Source of the DNA: Pithys albifrons albifrons
Taxonomy: Eukaryota > Chordata > Aves > Passeriformes > Thamnophilidae
Direction: 5' to 3'
DNA: 64,000 nucleotides
NCBI RefSeq assembly: GCF_047495875.1
Contig: NC_092459.1
Coordinates: forward strand, 120,461,544-120,525,543
In this document: positions 1 to 21,100 of the stretch, one piece after another
How positions within the stretch are numbered: position 1 is the stretch's first letter
Layout of the letters: each line of letters starts with the position of its first letter
Notes under the pieces: model-generated
The model's database searches: none
What the model was told of the DNA's origin: nothing
What the model saw: only the letters and a program-made list of their open reading frames with translations
Program-made: the position numbers and the translations under genes

Positions 1-9462
<9,462 letters not shown>

Positions 9463-10455
9463 AGAGCAGGAGCCTCTCCCACCTCCCAGCCCTGCGGCAC
9501 AGCCTGCCCGGGCTCCACATCCTTCTCCTCCCCGCAGCCCTCGGCAGCTTCGGGGGGCATCTCCTTCCTGCTGGCGCTGCTGGGCCTCCTCTTTGATTCC
9601 TCCTCTGCAGGTTCTTCAGGCTCTGGCCCCAGAGAAATGGGGCTGGGGGCTGCCATCCATCCCGGGGCTGTGCATCCCTCGCCGGGGCTGGGAGAGGTGC
9701 CCAGTGGGCTCAGGGGGCTCAGAGGCCTCTGCCCACTGGGGTCGTGGCCGGTGCCCTCTTGGGGACCTCAGTCCAGTCCCAGGGGAAGGAGAGGGGAGCT
9801 GGGGCTGCACGGATGGAGCTGTGGGAGTGCTCTCAAAAGGCTCCTGGAGGGATGTTCAGAAACCAGGATGGAGCAGGGACCTGGCTTGGAGCAGCTGGGG
9901 ACATGCCAGTCCCACCAGTGTGAGGGCACAGAGCACCCCCAGTGGTGTCCCCCCTGCCAGCACCATCCCTGCCCCACTCGTAGCTCTGGAGGTCACAGTT
10001 CCCTGGCACAGGGATTGGTCCCACCACGGGGACACCTGACACGGTGCCCCAGCAGCCACCGCGGCCCCACAGGGAGCCCTGGGGGTGGGTGAGGGCCAGA
10101 CCCTGCCCTTCCCTCCCCATGGGGGTGTCCCTCAGCTCAAACACCTTCCTAAAATAACCCCCCACACGTGCTGGTGGCTGCAGGTCCCCAGGGCTCACAG
10201 GATCTGTGGCACAGTGGGAGCTCCCCGTGTCCCTCTGGATTCTCCACGTATTTTGTTTGGATTGATGACCATGGCTGGAGTCTTTCCTGCCATGTATGTT
10301 CAGGAAGGGCTCTTCTCCATGATATCCAGCTGGTGAAGAGCCACCTTTCCCAGCCTCCAGTGTGCAAGACCCTCACTGAATAATTAAGGACATCTCAGAG
10401 GTGTTTTGAGGATATTACTGTTGAAATCAGTCAATAAAAAGCACCTTCATGTCCG
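9463..10455 (+). other. OTOF: OTOF 3' untranslated region (probable)
   Basis: About one kilobase follows the stop with no further coding signal. An AATAAA polyadenylation signal at 10433-10438 gives a plausible transcript end near 10,450-10,460. The end is inferred. Confidence 0.6.
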
Positions 10456-10767
10456 GGCTCCCTGTGCAGGTCTGGTGTTAGTGGGGAGGCTGCTCAGGGC
10501 TCCTGCTTTTCCAGAGGAGCCCTTTCCTCCCTTTCCTCCTGCCCTCCATCTGCCCTGTTCTTTCCTGGTCCCCCCTGCTTTTCCTGCTGCCTGTGCCCTG
10601 TTCCTGTGCCCTGGGTGAGGGGGATGGCTGGGCAGGGACACCCCAGTCACTGCCCTCCTGTGTCTGTTGGAGAGAGGAAGGAGGTGAGGAGGGACCGTGG
10701 GGCTGCATTTGTCCCACTCAGGGGGTTGCAATGTCACTATCCTGAGCTTTCTCCAGCTCTTAGTACC
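10456..10767. other. Intergenic sequence, nothing recognised
   Basis: Pyrimidine-rich spacer between the OTOF transcript end and a CR1 fragment. No gene or regulatory motif recognised. Confidence 0.5.
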
Positions 10768-10990
10768 ATAGAATCATGGAATCACTCAAGTTGGGAAAGC
10801 CCTCCAAGACCATCCAGCCCAACCATCCCCCAGCACTGCCAAGGCCACCACTGACCATGTCCCCAAGTGCCACATCCACATGGCTTTGAAATCCCTGCAG
10901 GGATGGGCACTCCAGCCCTGCCCTGGGCAGTTGTGCTGATGCCTGAAGAGCTTCCAGCAGGTCCAGTCAGGCTGAGGTTATGTCCAGGGA
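10768..10990 (-). mobile_element. CR1 LINE 3' fragment (minus orientation)
   Basis: Contains CATAGAATCATGGAATCACT and the variant block CAGCACTGCCAAGGCCACCA, typical of another CR1 subfamily. The boundary on the right is unclear; weaker similarity may continue to about 11,250. Confidence 0.75.
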
Positions 10991-11494
10991 CTCCATCACA
11001 GCAGCTCTGACCTGGTCTCAACCCCAAAATTTGCCCCTTGACCCACATCTCCTGGCTCCCATGGCATCTCCCTTCCAGGAGCTCTTCCCCTACCCCAACT
11101 GGTTTGTCACTGCTGAACTCCACAGGGCTCTCTCCATTGTGGGGAACAATCTCAGCTGGACCAGAGGGGCTGTGGTGGAGCAGGACAGACCCCACACCCT
11201 CTCTCTGCCTTCCCCTGACTGACTGGGTGATCTCCCAACTTCCTGGAACCAGCCCTGGGGTGCTCTGGGGCAGGTGGGGTCTTGGGGACACAGGGTGAGG
11301 TGGAGAGAGGATGAAAAGTCCACCAAGGGAACAGGTTTTGCAGGGAGAAGCTGTCAGGCAGCATAACCCACCCATGGAGCAGCAGCTGGGAGGTCAAGAA
11401 CCCTCTGCAGCCCCCTCCCCTCTAGGAAACATTGACCAAATACCCCAAAAATCACTCCAGGAAAGTGTACCCATGATTAGTAAGCTGATCCATA

Positions 11495-11752
11495 GAATGC
11501 CAGAATGGGTTTGGTGGGCCAAGGGACAGGGACACCTCCCACTAGCCCAGGTTGCTCCAACCTGGCCTTGGACACTCCCCGGGATGGGGCAGCCACAGCT
11601 GCTCTGCCCAACCTGTGCCAGGGCCTGCCCACCCTCACAGGGAACAATTCCTTCCCAACATCCCATCCATCCCTGCCCTCAGGCACTGGGAAGCCATTCC
11701 CTGTGTCCTGTCCCTCCATCCCTTGTCCCCAGTCCCTCTCCAGCTCTTTTTA
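11495..11752 (-). mobile_element. CR1 LINE 3' fragment, truncated by AT-rich sequence
   Basis: Contains TGGCCTTGGACACTCCCCGG and the usual downstream blocks up to CCCTCTCCAGCTCTTTTTAC, where AT-rich sequence begins abruptly. Confidence 0.82.
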
Positions 11753-12065
11753 CACATATTTGCCCTCAGCTATCACAGTTTACAACATCATTATCAGCCA
11801 TCAGTGATATCACACTGCAACTGTGATAACAATCCATTCTACCAGCAGCCACTTCTAATTAATTATGTTATTTAACAGCAGCAGTCAATACCAGTATTAG
11901 TGATATTATTTTATTATTATATATATCCGTAGTCAATAGCACTAATAACAACAGCAATCAAACACACATTATATTAAGGATCACTACAATGTTGTCACTA
12001 GTGAAGGAAACTTCTAAATGGTAGAACATTAAATAAACTTATAAACAATTCTGCATAACCATCTC
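11753..12065. other. AT-rich island of unknown nature
   Basis: About 310 bases of A/T-rich sequence with scattered ATTATT/TAATAA motifs in otherwise GC-rich DNA, between a truncated CR1 and the CpG-rich GVIN promoter. No open frame, no LTR ends and no tandem periodicity were recognised. Confidence 0.6.
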
Positions 12066-12266
12066 TACAATGGTGGTGCTGAGCTCCCCCTGCTCCTTTG
12101 CCTGCTGGAGCACCTGGCACCGGGACGGGCATGGCCACACCTGCCTTCAGGTGATAACTCAGCAATCAGGGCTCAGGTGTGTTCAGCAGGGAAAGGTTAA
12201 CTGAGTGTGACCCGACCCTCGGCCAGGGAGGAAACTGGGCTGGAACAGAATCATCTGACTCCAAAA

Positions 12267-12284
12267 ACTGTTTCGCTTTCACAC
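12267..12284 (-). promoter_or_regulatory. ISRE (interferon-stimulated response element)
   Basis: The plus strand reads AACTGTTTCGCTTTCACA; its complement contains GAAAGCGAAAC, a perfect GAAANNGAAAC match for ISGF3/IRF binding. Confidence 0.75.
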
Positions 12285-12307
12285 TCGGCTGCAGAAAACC
12301 ACCCGAT

Positions 12308-12316
12308 TTCCCGGAA
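12308..12316 (+). promoter_or_regulatory. GAS element (STAT site)
   Basis: TTCCCGGAA is a perfect palindromic TTCNNNGAA site, 24 bases beyond the ISRE. It is consistent with STAT1 binding under interferon-gamma. Confidence 0.65.
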
Positions 12317-13430
12317 AGCAGCAGCCGCCCCACGACCCCTCTGAAAGGGGAAGCAGCAGCAGGGGCAGAGCCGGGGCTGGCCGAGGAGAGGGGAGCGGGG
12401 GCTGCCCCCAGCCCGGGAGCTGCGGGCACCGAGGGACACGGTAGGAGCGGGGGCTGAGCTGCGGGGCTGGCACCGGCACCGGCACGGAGCGGCATCTGGG
12501 TGGGCTCCTGCTTGCCAGGGCAGGGCTGGGGCCGGGGCTCGGCACATGCCAGGGAAGCAGCAGAGCGCTCGGGGGGCAGCGGGCGGGTGGGCTCTGCTCC
12601 GACAGGGGCTGCACGAAGCCGCCTGTGCTCGCAGCCGCTCGGAGGGAGCTCGGGGGAGCCGAGTGCGCTGCGGGGGCTGAGCGGGGACGGTGGGAAGGAG
12701 GCGGGGGGGGGAGCGGGAGCGGGGCAAGGAGGAGGGTGCGGGGGGCTCCGGGGGCAGAGCGGGGGGTGCAGAGGCGCAAAGCCCGGCCCGGCGCCGGCAG
12801 CGGGGCTGGCTGGGGACACATCCCTTGCGGAGCCCCTGCCCTTGGCGGCCCGTGCCCCGCTGGAAGCGCTCCCCGCAGGCGGGGCCGCTCCTGCCCGGCC
12901 CGGGCACCACCAGCCCCACGCCGGGGCCGGGGGGCTGCGCTCCCCTGCGGGCAGGGGCGGCGGGTGCCGGGGCCGGGCTGGGGCTGCGGGTGCTGCCTTT
13001 GCCCCGCGCCGCTCCTTGGGGAGCAGGGCAGCTCCGGGGCTGGGGGGCTCTGCTGGCACATCCTGCTCTGGCCCCGGCGCTCGGGGGAAACTTCTGCCTT
13101 TGCCTCCGCAGGGAGGGACGGTGGGTTTCACTTCTCTTACGGTCTAAACTTCACCGCCCAGAGCGCTCTGCCCCCTGGTGCAGCCTCTCAAAGGCACAAG
13201 GGCTTTCAGAGCCCATCTCCCTGGGGCAGGAAGAGAAGTTGGGAGGGGACACAGCTGGGACAATTGTCCTGAGTGGAAAACATCCGGCAGTGGCCGTGAG
13301 CCAGGAGTTGCCTTCCCGAGCAGCCGCCCCGCACGCCAAGGCTGTGCTGCCCAGGGAGCAGCTGCACATCTGCCCCCGGGGGCAGTTGCGGACTAAACTG
13401 CCTCCTTTGTTCTGCTGCACACCCAGTTTG

Positions 13431-14900
13431 CAGCCTCAACTCCCCAGATCTCGACCCAGCCCCTTCTCTCCCCTCTGCTGTTCCCCGTGTCTCCCCCATC
13501 ACAGGAGCTGCTGGGGGGGTGTCAGTGCCTGGGGCGATCCAACCCCGGCGCTGCTTCTGCCCCCTCTCCGCGGGCTGGAGCTTCACCCCCAGCAGCAGAT
13601 GCACCATGTGGGCAGTGTGGGGACGGGGCACCTGCTGCCACATGGTCAGGGCTGTTCCCCCGGGCTCTGCCACCTCCACCCCTGCTCTCATGCCCGGGGA
13701 GCACAGATGTTCCCTGCACAGCTGTCTGTGTAGCTGGGGCTGTTCTGCAGCTCTCCAGCCTTTGCCCTCCCACACCAACCTCCTCCCCATCCTCTGCCCT
13801 GCTCTCCATCCATCACTCCGTGCCTTTTCCCCTCGGGAAAGCCGGAGGGAGCCCTGCACTCTGCCTTGCTGCTGGTGCTCCCTGGTGGCAGGAGGTGGGC
13901 AGGGAGCTGGGCACTGGGGGAGGCTCCCTGTGCTGGGCATCCTTTTAAATTCCAGTCCCACTGAGCTTTGCCTTTACGGCCAGGCTTGCTCTCCCTGCCT
14001 GGGGTGTTGTTCTGGTGTCCAGGAATAGAGCTCTGTCCTGAGGCACCTTCTGGGCACCTTTGGCTGTGTGCAGGAGACACTCTCAAAGCAGGAGATACAG
14101 ACCTTGCTCCCTGTCCCTGGATAATGGACAGGATGGGAATGGAATCAGAGAATGCTTTGGGTGAGAAGGGTTTGCACTGTCCCACCTTTCTGGTATGTCC
14201 AGGTCCCTTTTGCAGAGGCATAAGGATTTATGTCCCAGGTGAAACTCTGCTCTGGGCACCACCCCAAAAAGGCCCTGATGAGTCTTTGCTGACTGGGCAA
14301 TCCCCACTGGAGGAGAAGGCTTGGCCTCCACTGCTCCCTGGAATGAATCCTCCATAGTGATGGGTTGCCATCTCCTCACTCTCTGCTCTTCTCCTTTAGG
14401 ATTTGGGCCTTTCCTTCCTGCTGCTCTTCCTCCAGAATTCTTGAGGAGGTTCCCATTTCTCCACCTCCTGCAGTGTCCCCCAGGCCTGTGGTGTGACAGG
14501 GCTGTGTCACCTGAGCTGGGGACCTTTGCTGCCCTTGTGCTCTGGGAAGTCAAGGCTTGGACCAAGAGGAGCATCTGCTGTCAGGTGGGTGAGGTGACTC
14601 AGAGCCCACAGCCATTGCCCAGATTGCCCAGATCTCCACTGGCTGGAGAGGGCAAGCTGACACTTGAGCCTCTGGAAGGGTCCAGCAGCCCAGTCCAAAA
14701 AGGGTCCATCAATTGGCTTCCTTTGATCAGCTACGTGGGTTAATGTGTCATACCAGGAAATCCAGTTTAATGAGCAGCACCTTCCCCTCATTACCCTGTG
14801 CTGGCTGTGACCAATGACTGCTTGTCCTTCAGGACAACAGGCAGGCAGGGAAAAGCCAAGAGCAATTCCAGTGGGTAATGGGGACCCTGCACTGGTCAAT
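13431..14900. other. Presumed GVIN intron, nothing certain recognised
   Basis: No exon recognised. The segment from about 14,500 might be the distal part of the minus-strand retroviral remnant that begins at 16,319, but I could not confirm this. Confidence 0.4.
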
Positions 14901-16027
14901 AAGGCCTGGGCTGGTGGTATTGCAGTGTCCCTCTTGATTCCCCCAGCCCTTTCAGGGGTGTCCCCAACAAATGCACATGTCCCTTATTAATGTTCTGACT
15001 CTGGATAAAACCATGACTCTGGAGGATCTCCTGGCCCTTCTTTACATCTACTGGCATCATCCTGGGAGATTCATGTTGAGGCTTTAAATCCCTGTCACGC
15101 ACCATTTGCAAACAGGCAGATTTTTGTACATTTGCCACTATTTGATCAACAGTTCCCATTATTGCCAGGGTGGGTTTCTGCCCTTTCCAGGGCACTCAGT
15201 CTGCCAGCCCAGTAAGCCACTCTTTGAGTGAGGGACCAGGGCCCACAGTTGTCCCCTGCAGTCAGGAGGACTCTGGCTCCCCACTAATCCTTCAGCTTCC
15301 CTCTCTGACCACAGAATTTGGTCGGCTCCAGTGAGTGAGACTCTGCAAACCTTTTCAGTCTCAGACCCCACAGGGACCCGACTCTGTTCTCTTTTACAGC
15401 GTGGCCAGTTCAGTCGCTGTGTATGGGACTTCTTCAGCAGGTACCTGTGGTGTGCCACCCTCTCAGCCCCCAAACACCTGTTCTGTCTCAATCAGTCGTT
15501 GTAGCCAAACTGGCAGTTTATCCTCGTTCCCCCAAGGGGTCCAGGTCAGAATGGGGGGAAATGGGTGTTTCTCTGGATGACACCCTTGGAGTCATTGTCC
15601 CTTCTCTCATCAATCGTCCATGCAATTCTTCCTGGTGGTTGAGCCCTTTCCTCCTCCAGCTGTGCCTGCAAGGTTTGAACAAAGCCTTGCAAAGCTGGGA
15701 TGGTTTCCAGCTCTGTGTTGTTCCTCTCTTTCCTTTGTAGCAGCCATTACAGCTGTGCCCAGCATAGCACATGCTACAGGTTTGCCTTTCCCTTTTGAGA
15801 CTTTTCCCCTGGCCCACAGGGCAGTGATTCAATCACCAATTCCTTGTATGTTCCACTGGTTTTCTTGAGCCCACTCCAACCTGGAGGGGATGGCTTAGTG
15901 CCAACCTCTTCCCACAAATCTGTAAGATCTTTGTTTTCCATACTGCAACAACAAAGACATCTCCTTGAGGGGCACCTTTATTTAATTTCAATGTCCCACT
16001 CCTCACCTCGAGGGGTAAAATAAAAAC
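14900..16027 (-). mobile_element. Degraded endogenous retrovirus internal sequence (minus strand)
   Basis: Lying downstream of the LTR at 16028-16319 in minus orientation, this stretch has three open segments (15518-15832, 15159-15491, 14896-15195) in different frames, interrupted by stops and frame changes. Position and low complexity resemble a leader plus gag remnant. No primer-binding site, protease or polymerase motif was recognised. It is clearly non-functional; the viral group is not determined. Confidence 0.4.
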
Positions 16028-16319
16028 TGTTGATCTATTTTGAGCTCCCGAGGATTCGGCGCGAGAGTCAAAGACGTTCCCTCCACAGGAGTGTGGTCAG
16101 GGCTCAGATTTATTGTTTCCATTACACACTCTGTATCTCAGACTTCTAAAAGCACGTGAGTAATACAGGCACATTATTGGCTAAAAGGGTTTATGCTTCA
16201 CAACACAATTCGATGGGTCTTTGCTATTGCAAGTCTGTTCCCTTTTATCTCAAGGACACAGACTTTGCTGCATAGACTGGGTTGTGCACCAAGCTTCCAA
16301 GTTCAAATTTCTCCCAACA
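16028..16319 (-). mobile_element. Retroviral LTR, ~292 bp (minus strand)
   Basis: In minus orientation it starts TGTTGGGAGAAATTTGAAC and ends TAGATCAACA, giving perfect TGTTG/CAACA inverted ends. A polyadenylation signal (plus-strand TTTATT at 16,109-16,114) is followed by a GC-rich R/U5-like stretch ending in CTCGCGCCGAATCC. Target-site duplications could not be checked because the other end is missing or diverged. Confidence 0.6.
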
Positions 16320-16366
16320 GAGGGTACCAGCTTTCAGTCACTTCCTATTCCTGCCCACTTTGAGGG

Positions 16367-17413
16367 TGTTATGGGTTCCCCCAGGTGGGCCTAGATTTGG
16401 GCTCTGAAGTCTGGACTAGGCTGAAGCTGTCAGCTGACTTGAGCTGGGCTGAGCCAACAGCTGACCTCTTCTAGCCAGTAATTTTGTATTCCATCCCACA
16501 CTATGGCATCATCTCCAGGGAAGTAGGAACCAGTGTGGGAGTGGTTAAGGCAGGGAAGTAGGAACCAGTGTGGGAGTGGTTAAGGCAGGGAAGTAGGAAC
16601 CAGTGTGGGAGTGGTTAAGGCAGGGAAGTAGGAACCAGTGTGGGAGTGGTTAAGGCAGGGAAGTAGGAACCAGTGTGGGAGTGGTTAAGGCAGGGAAGTA
16701 GGAACCAGTGTGGGAGTGGTTAAGGCAGGGAAGTAGGAACCAGTGTGGGAGTGGTTAAGGCAGGGCAGTGGGAACCAGTGTGGGAGTGGTTAAGGCAGGG
16801 AAGTAGGAACCAGGGTGGGAGTGGTTAAGGCAGGGCAGTAGGAACCAGTGTGGGAGTGGTTAAGGCAGGGCAGTAGGAACCAGTGTGGGAGTGGTTAAGG
16901 CAGGGAAGTAGGAACCAGTGTGGGAGTGGTTAAGGCAGGGAAGTAGGAACCAGTGTGGGAGTGGTTAAGGCAGTCTCTTCTCAGCCTCCTCTTGGGAGGA
17001 CACACGATGCTGTCCCAGGGGGGATGGAGAGGACCAGGCCCACCACTGGCTCACAGGGTATCTCAGGGAAGTAAATTGTGTTGTTCTGGGTCTCTCCTTT
17101 CTGCTTGGGTTTGTCTCCCTGGGGAATAAGTATTTTCTTAAGTAATGTGTAGTTAGGACAGTAGAATTTGTGTGTTCGTTAAGAAGTTGAGGTGGGGATC
17201 TTGTTGTTGCAGACTTGTGTGAGTGTGTATTTGTACTCTCTTCTAATTGTCTCTTTCTTTCTGTGAAAAATATATGTAGTTTTAGTATAAATGCAGTTTG
17301 AAGTGTTTTTTTTTTCTTTCCCCTCTCTTTTCCTCCCTTTCCCTGGTGTTGGGAGGGAGGCTTTTCTCTCTGTGCTTGGGGGGGTTGGCAGTTGCTTATC
17401 TCAAACCAAGACA
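16367..17413 (+). mobile_element. LTR-like repeat, copy 1 (with internal 35-bp expansion)
   Basis: Starts TGTTATGGGTTCCCCCAGG and ends with TCTCAAACCAAGACA. It shares a 5' block (GAGCTGGGCTGAGCC, TTCTAGCCAG) and a 3' block (T-rich then CCTTTCCCTGGTG) with copies at 24,838, 53,715 and 62,703. TG...CA ends and dispersed single copies suggest a solo LTR, probably ERVL-like. No protein-coding part is attached. Confidence 0.6.
16515..16975. repeat. 35-bp minisatellite inside LTR copy 1, ~13 copies
   Basis: The unit is CAGGGAAGTAGGAACCAGTG then TGGGAGTGGTTAAGG. The other family copies hold only one related segment at the same place (for example AGCCACTGTGGGAGTGGTT near 62,868), so the array grew within this element. 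Confidence 0.93.
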
Positions 17414-18122
17414 GAGGGGCACTTGTACCTCTTCATTAAACAAAGAGTTATACAGGAACCTTACTTTAGTTGGGGTTTTAGCAAATAATACAATTACAGT
17501 TTTGGAACCAACACTCTCACTTTTACGATTTCCTGTCTGTGATGCCCTTAAATGTCCCAATCCACAGAGTGCAGAGAGGCAAATTATGTCTTGATCTGCC
17601 TGGGTGGAAAAGAGAAAAGTTCAAATACACTCAAAGTGAGATTAAGACACAAAAAAGGTCAAGTGTTGGCATCCAAAATGATAATTCATCTTTATCTTCT
17701 ATGAAAGAGGAGAGAAAGAAGGAGATTGGGAAAATAGGAGAAAACCAAGAACAATTACAAAAATCAAAGGATAGAAACTTCCATGGGTCCAACAGGTCCT
17801 ATACACCCCTTCCTCTTCAGTGCTACAGTGGGGTAAGCTCCATTGGGCTTGCCAGGTGCTGCTTATACATACTGTGGGAAGGGAGAAAGTGCTGGGGTGG
17901 GGCTTGGTACATTCTATGGGATGCACACTGAGATTCAGCACTGATACAAAAACAGGCACATCCATTTTCCCCCGAAGGAGATCCCAAATTTTATGACATC
18001 CCAGGCTGGGCTCCAGCAGCCGGGTTGGAGCATCCCCAGGGCTGGAGCTGCTGCAGAGCCTCTTAGAGGGGGCTGGGGCCTCACAACAAACCTTAGGGAA
18101 TGTCTCTTCTCTTCCTCCACAG
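17414..18122 (+). other. End of presumed GVIN intron with splice acceptor
   Basis: No coding sequence or clear repeat recognised. The pyrimidine-rich acceptor TCTCTTCTCTTCCTCCACAG ends at 18,122. The open frame continues upstream of it to 17,993, but that part looks like intron. Confidence 0.5.
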
Positions 18123-18124
18123 CC

Positions 18125-21100
18125 ATGGCTTCACACAAGGACGCACGAGAGGAGGATGGAAAGGCACAGCTCCTGGCAGGGGCACTTGAGAAGGAAGGGC
18201 TGGAGGCTGCATACTGGCTCCCCAGACTGTCCCAGCTACTGGGAGTCCAGTGCATACAAGCCCTGCAACATCTGCAGTATCAGGAGTACCTTGAGCTGGA
18301 GCGCGAAGTGCGGCACCCCTGGGAGAAAAGGGCGCTCCAGAAACTCCTGCAAATAACAGATGACAGAGGAACACCCGGGGAGCTGCAGAAGCAGCACTTG
18401 GAGAGGACAAAGCAGAGACAAGAAGTCTCTGATTTTGAAGAGCTCATGGCAATCCTGCAGCAAATGATGGAGCACATCCGTGATGTCGCCGACACACCAG
18501 GGACCTCTGGCTGTGCCCTTCAGGAAGCAAAGAGAGAAGCCACCCGGACTACGAGCCTCGCGACTTATTCCTTGCTCCAGTCTCTCCAGGAAAGGGCTCA
18601 GAAGGACGTGGAACTCTTGGTGCTCCTAATTGTGACCAGCACGGGGTACCAGGTGGAAAGCAGCACTTTTCAGCACCTCCTTGGACAAACAGAAATCCAG
18701 TACATGGCCAAGGAAATGGCAGCGGCACACGAGGAGTATGTGAGTCTGAAGGAGCAAGATGCTGACAGAGCTCAGGCCTCCCTTCTGCTGACAGGTCTGA
18801 CCGTGACACCAGAAAGTAAAGAGCTGTCCCCTGAGCAGAAGAGGCAGCGTTTGGTTTTCATGGAAGGTCACATGGAAGGCTTATGGTCCACAGGGATAAA
18901 GAATCTCCTCCAGAAACACAGTGAGCACAACGACTGGGAGATGCTGGAACATAACTTGAGATCCCTCATCAGTGGGAGCTTTGATGATACATGGGATGAT
19001 GTGAGGATGCAGAACATACTCAAAGACATGGAAGACACTTTACAAACACCAGAGCCTTCCAGTCTCTCCAAATCCCAGTCAGGTGGCAGCAAATCCAAAG
19101 CAAATGAAGCCACTGCAAACCAAGAGTTCCTCCACTTGCTCAAGCGCCTGGGACTAGAAAGTCACTACCCAAGGAAAATGGGGACAAGACATTTCCACAT
19201 CATCTGCAAGATATATCTGCACGACAGCCAGCCCAGCAAGGACCAGGAACTGCCATTTTACTTCTTGCAGAAGCTCTTAACTGTGGATTATCGGGTGAGG
19301 TACCTGACTTGCAAGGACAAGAGTAATGCAGGACCTGCCCCCGAGCCAGAAACCACAGAGCAAGAGCACAAACCCTCAGACTCCTTTGAAAACTTTCTTG
19401 GTGATTTCGAGGAAGCAGCCCCTGAATCTGCACCCAGGCACGGCCACGTGCACCCCATGGACCTCCAGATGGCAATTTTCCACTGTGCTGATGACTTCCT
19501 GAGACAGTCCATTGCAACCAAGCTCGCCTTCTGGCAACTGGCGCTGCCTCTGCTGGTGCCCAAGCCGGGCACTGCCCAGATAGAGTTCCCGCTCTGGTCC
19601 CTCACCCAAATCAAAAGGAGCTGGAAAGAGGCTGAGAAGTCGGGAAAGCAGCCCGGAATGAAAAGCTACAACAACAAGCTCCTTTATCGGGCAGAGACAC
19701 CCATCGTGTCCTTCATCCGCATTGGCACCTCTGCCTCCTCTTCCAAGTCTCAGCTCCTCAATGCCCTGCTGAGCAAACAAAGACACGACACCTTTTTCCA
19801 CCGCCATTGCCGAGGCAGCACCAGAGAGCGTTTGCTGCTGGCAGGGGTTGTGGAGATCGCCTGGTACTGTCCCCGGGGCAGCCCTGACGAGCCCTTTGAG
19901 TGCTGTGTGGCTTTCTGTAACCTGCGTGGGGACGCCAGGGATCACGGGGAGCAGCTGCAGTTCCTCCAGGAGATCTCTGCTGTCAACGTGGCTCTTGTAT
20001 CCGAGTCTGAGCCTCTGGATGACAGGGGGAAGAAACTGCTGCAGGACCTGTGGCAGTCGCCAAGGCCTCTGGTTTGTCTTCTCACTGACAAAGAGAAGGT
20101 TGGAGCTGGACGATCCAGCACAAACATAAAAATGGGAATCAAGAACAGAAACGAAGCAGAACTGGTGGACGAGCTGAGCCAAACAATCAGGAATCTCCTT
20201 GCAGGGCCCAAGCCACGTTTCAGCCTGGACGCCTGCCTGGACAAAGCTCGCCAGCACGGATTCTTAGTGGATGAAGATCAACCCCAGTGTGTGACAGCCA
20301 AAGCAAAGGCAAAGGAGCTGGTGGGCCTTCTGAAGAAAGAGAAGCTGTCTGAGATCAAATCCCAGCTCCTGCCTCTTCAAGGAAAACTGTGGCACCAGTG
20401 GTGCAAAAAGGACAAAGAACTCACTCGCTTGCAGGAGAAGGTGGACAAGAGCATTGAGCATCATCGGAGCCAAATTGAAGGTGAGAAGGCAGCAATAAGA
20501 AGAAAGCAACTAGAGAAAGCTTTCCCTCTCAATCAGCTGATGAGATCATTCCTCAGCTTTCTCCAGTCCCAGCCAGCAGACACCAAGAAATACTTCCTGC
20601 AGTGGATGAAGGTCTTTATGGATGACCTGTCCTGCAGTCGCCTTGAAAAACTGAGGAGAGAATATCACAAGTTATGGTCTGAAATCCTGACAGTAAAGAA
20701 AAGCAAGGAAATCACCAATGTGAACCCTGAGTGTCTCAGTACTCTGAATACTCTCTCTCATGAAATCAGTGATTCATCCATTGGCCTGGAGCACCTTTTG
20801 AGAGAGGTTGGGCAGATTTATGAGGCTGTGGAAGTGATGAGCACAAACAATTACAATGTTGTCAAACTGCCCAAAATTGCAGCAGATCTGATGGTTTCGG
20901 GGTACCCTGTGGAGCTGATGGACGGGGACGCTTCTTACCTCCCCCTGCGCTGGGTGGGAGCAATCTTTGACAGCCTCATGGAGAGGCTGGGGGACAAGAG
21001 AGTGTTTGTTCTCTCCGTGCTCGGCATCCAGAGCACGGGCAAGTCGACCCTGCTGAACGCCATGTTTGGGCTGCAGTTCAGCGTCAGCGCCGGGAGATGC

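Larger units (their letters stand above)
12150..12440 (+). promoter_or_regulatory. Probable promoter and noncoding first exon of the GVIN gene
   Basis: A CpG-rich region begins near 12,200. It contains an ISRE (12,267-12,284) and a GAS site (12,308-12,316). A candidate splice donor ACACG|GTAGGAG lies at 12,440/12,441; a matching acceptor CTTCCTCCACAG ends at 18,122, two bases before the GVIN start codon. VLIG genes are known to be interferon-induced and to have noncoding 5' exons before one giant coding exon. The transcription start and the splice are inferred. Confidence 0.6.
12200..13430. other. CpG island
   Basis: The stretch is dense in CpG with GC-box-like runs (for example near 12,700-12,760). 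It produces long overlapping open frames on both strands as a composition effect. It covers the proposed GVIN first exon and the start of the presumed intron. Confidence 0.7.

Noticed and set aside
12166..13733. Overlapping 200-350 codon frames on both strands
   Set aside because: CpG-island composition removes stop codons; no splice or homology support, and Pro/Ala/Gly-rich in every frame.
17993..18124. Earlier in-frame ATG for the GVIN protein
   Set aside because: The segment precedes a strong splice acceptor at 18,122, and the ATG at 18,125 has an ideal context.
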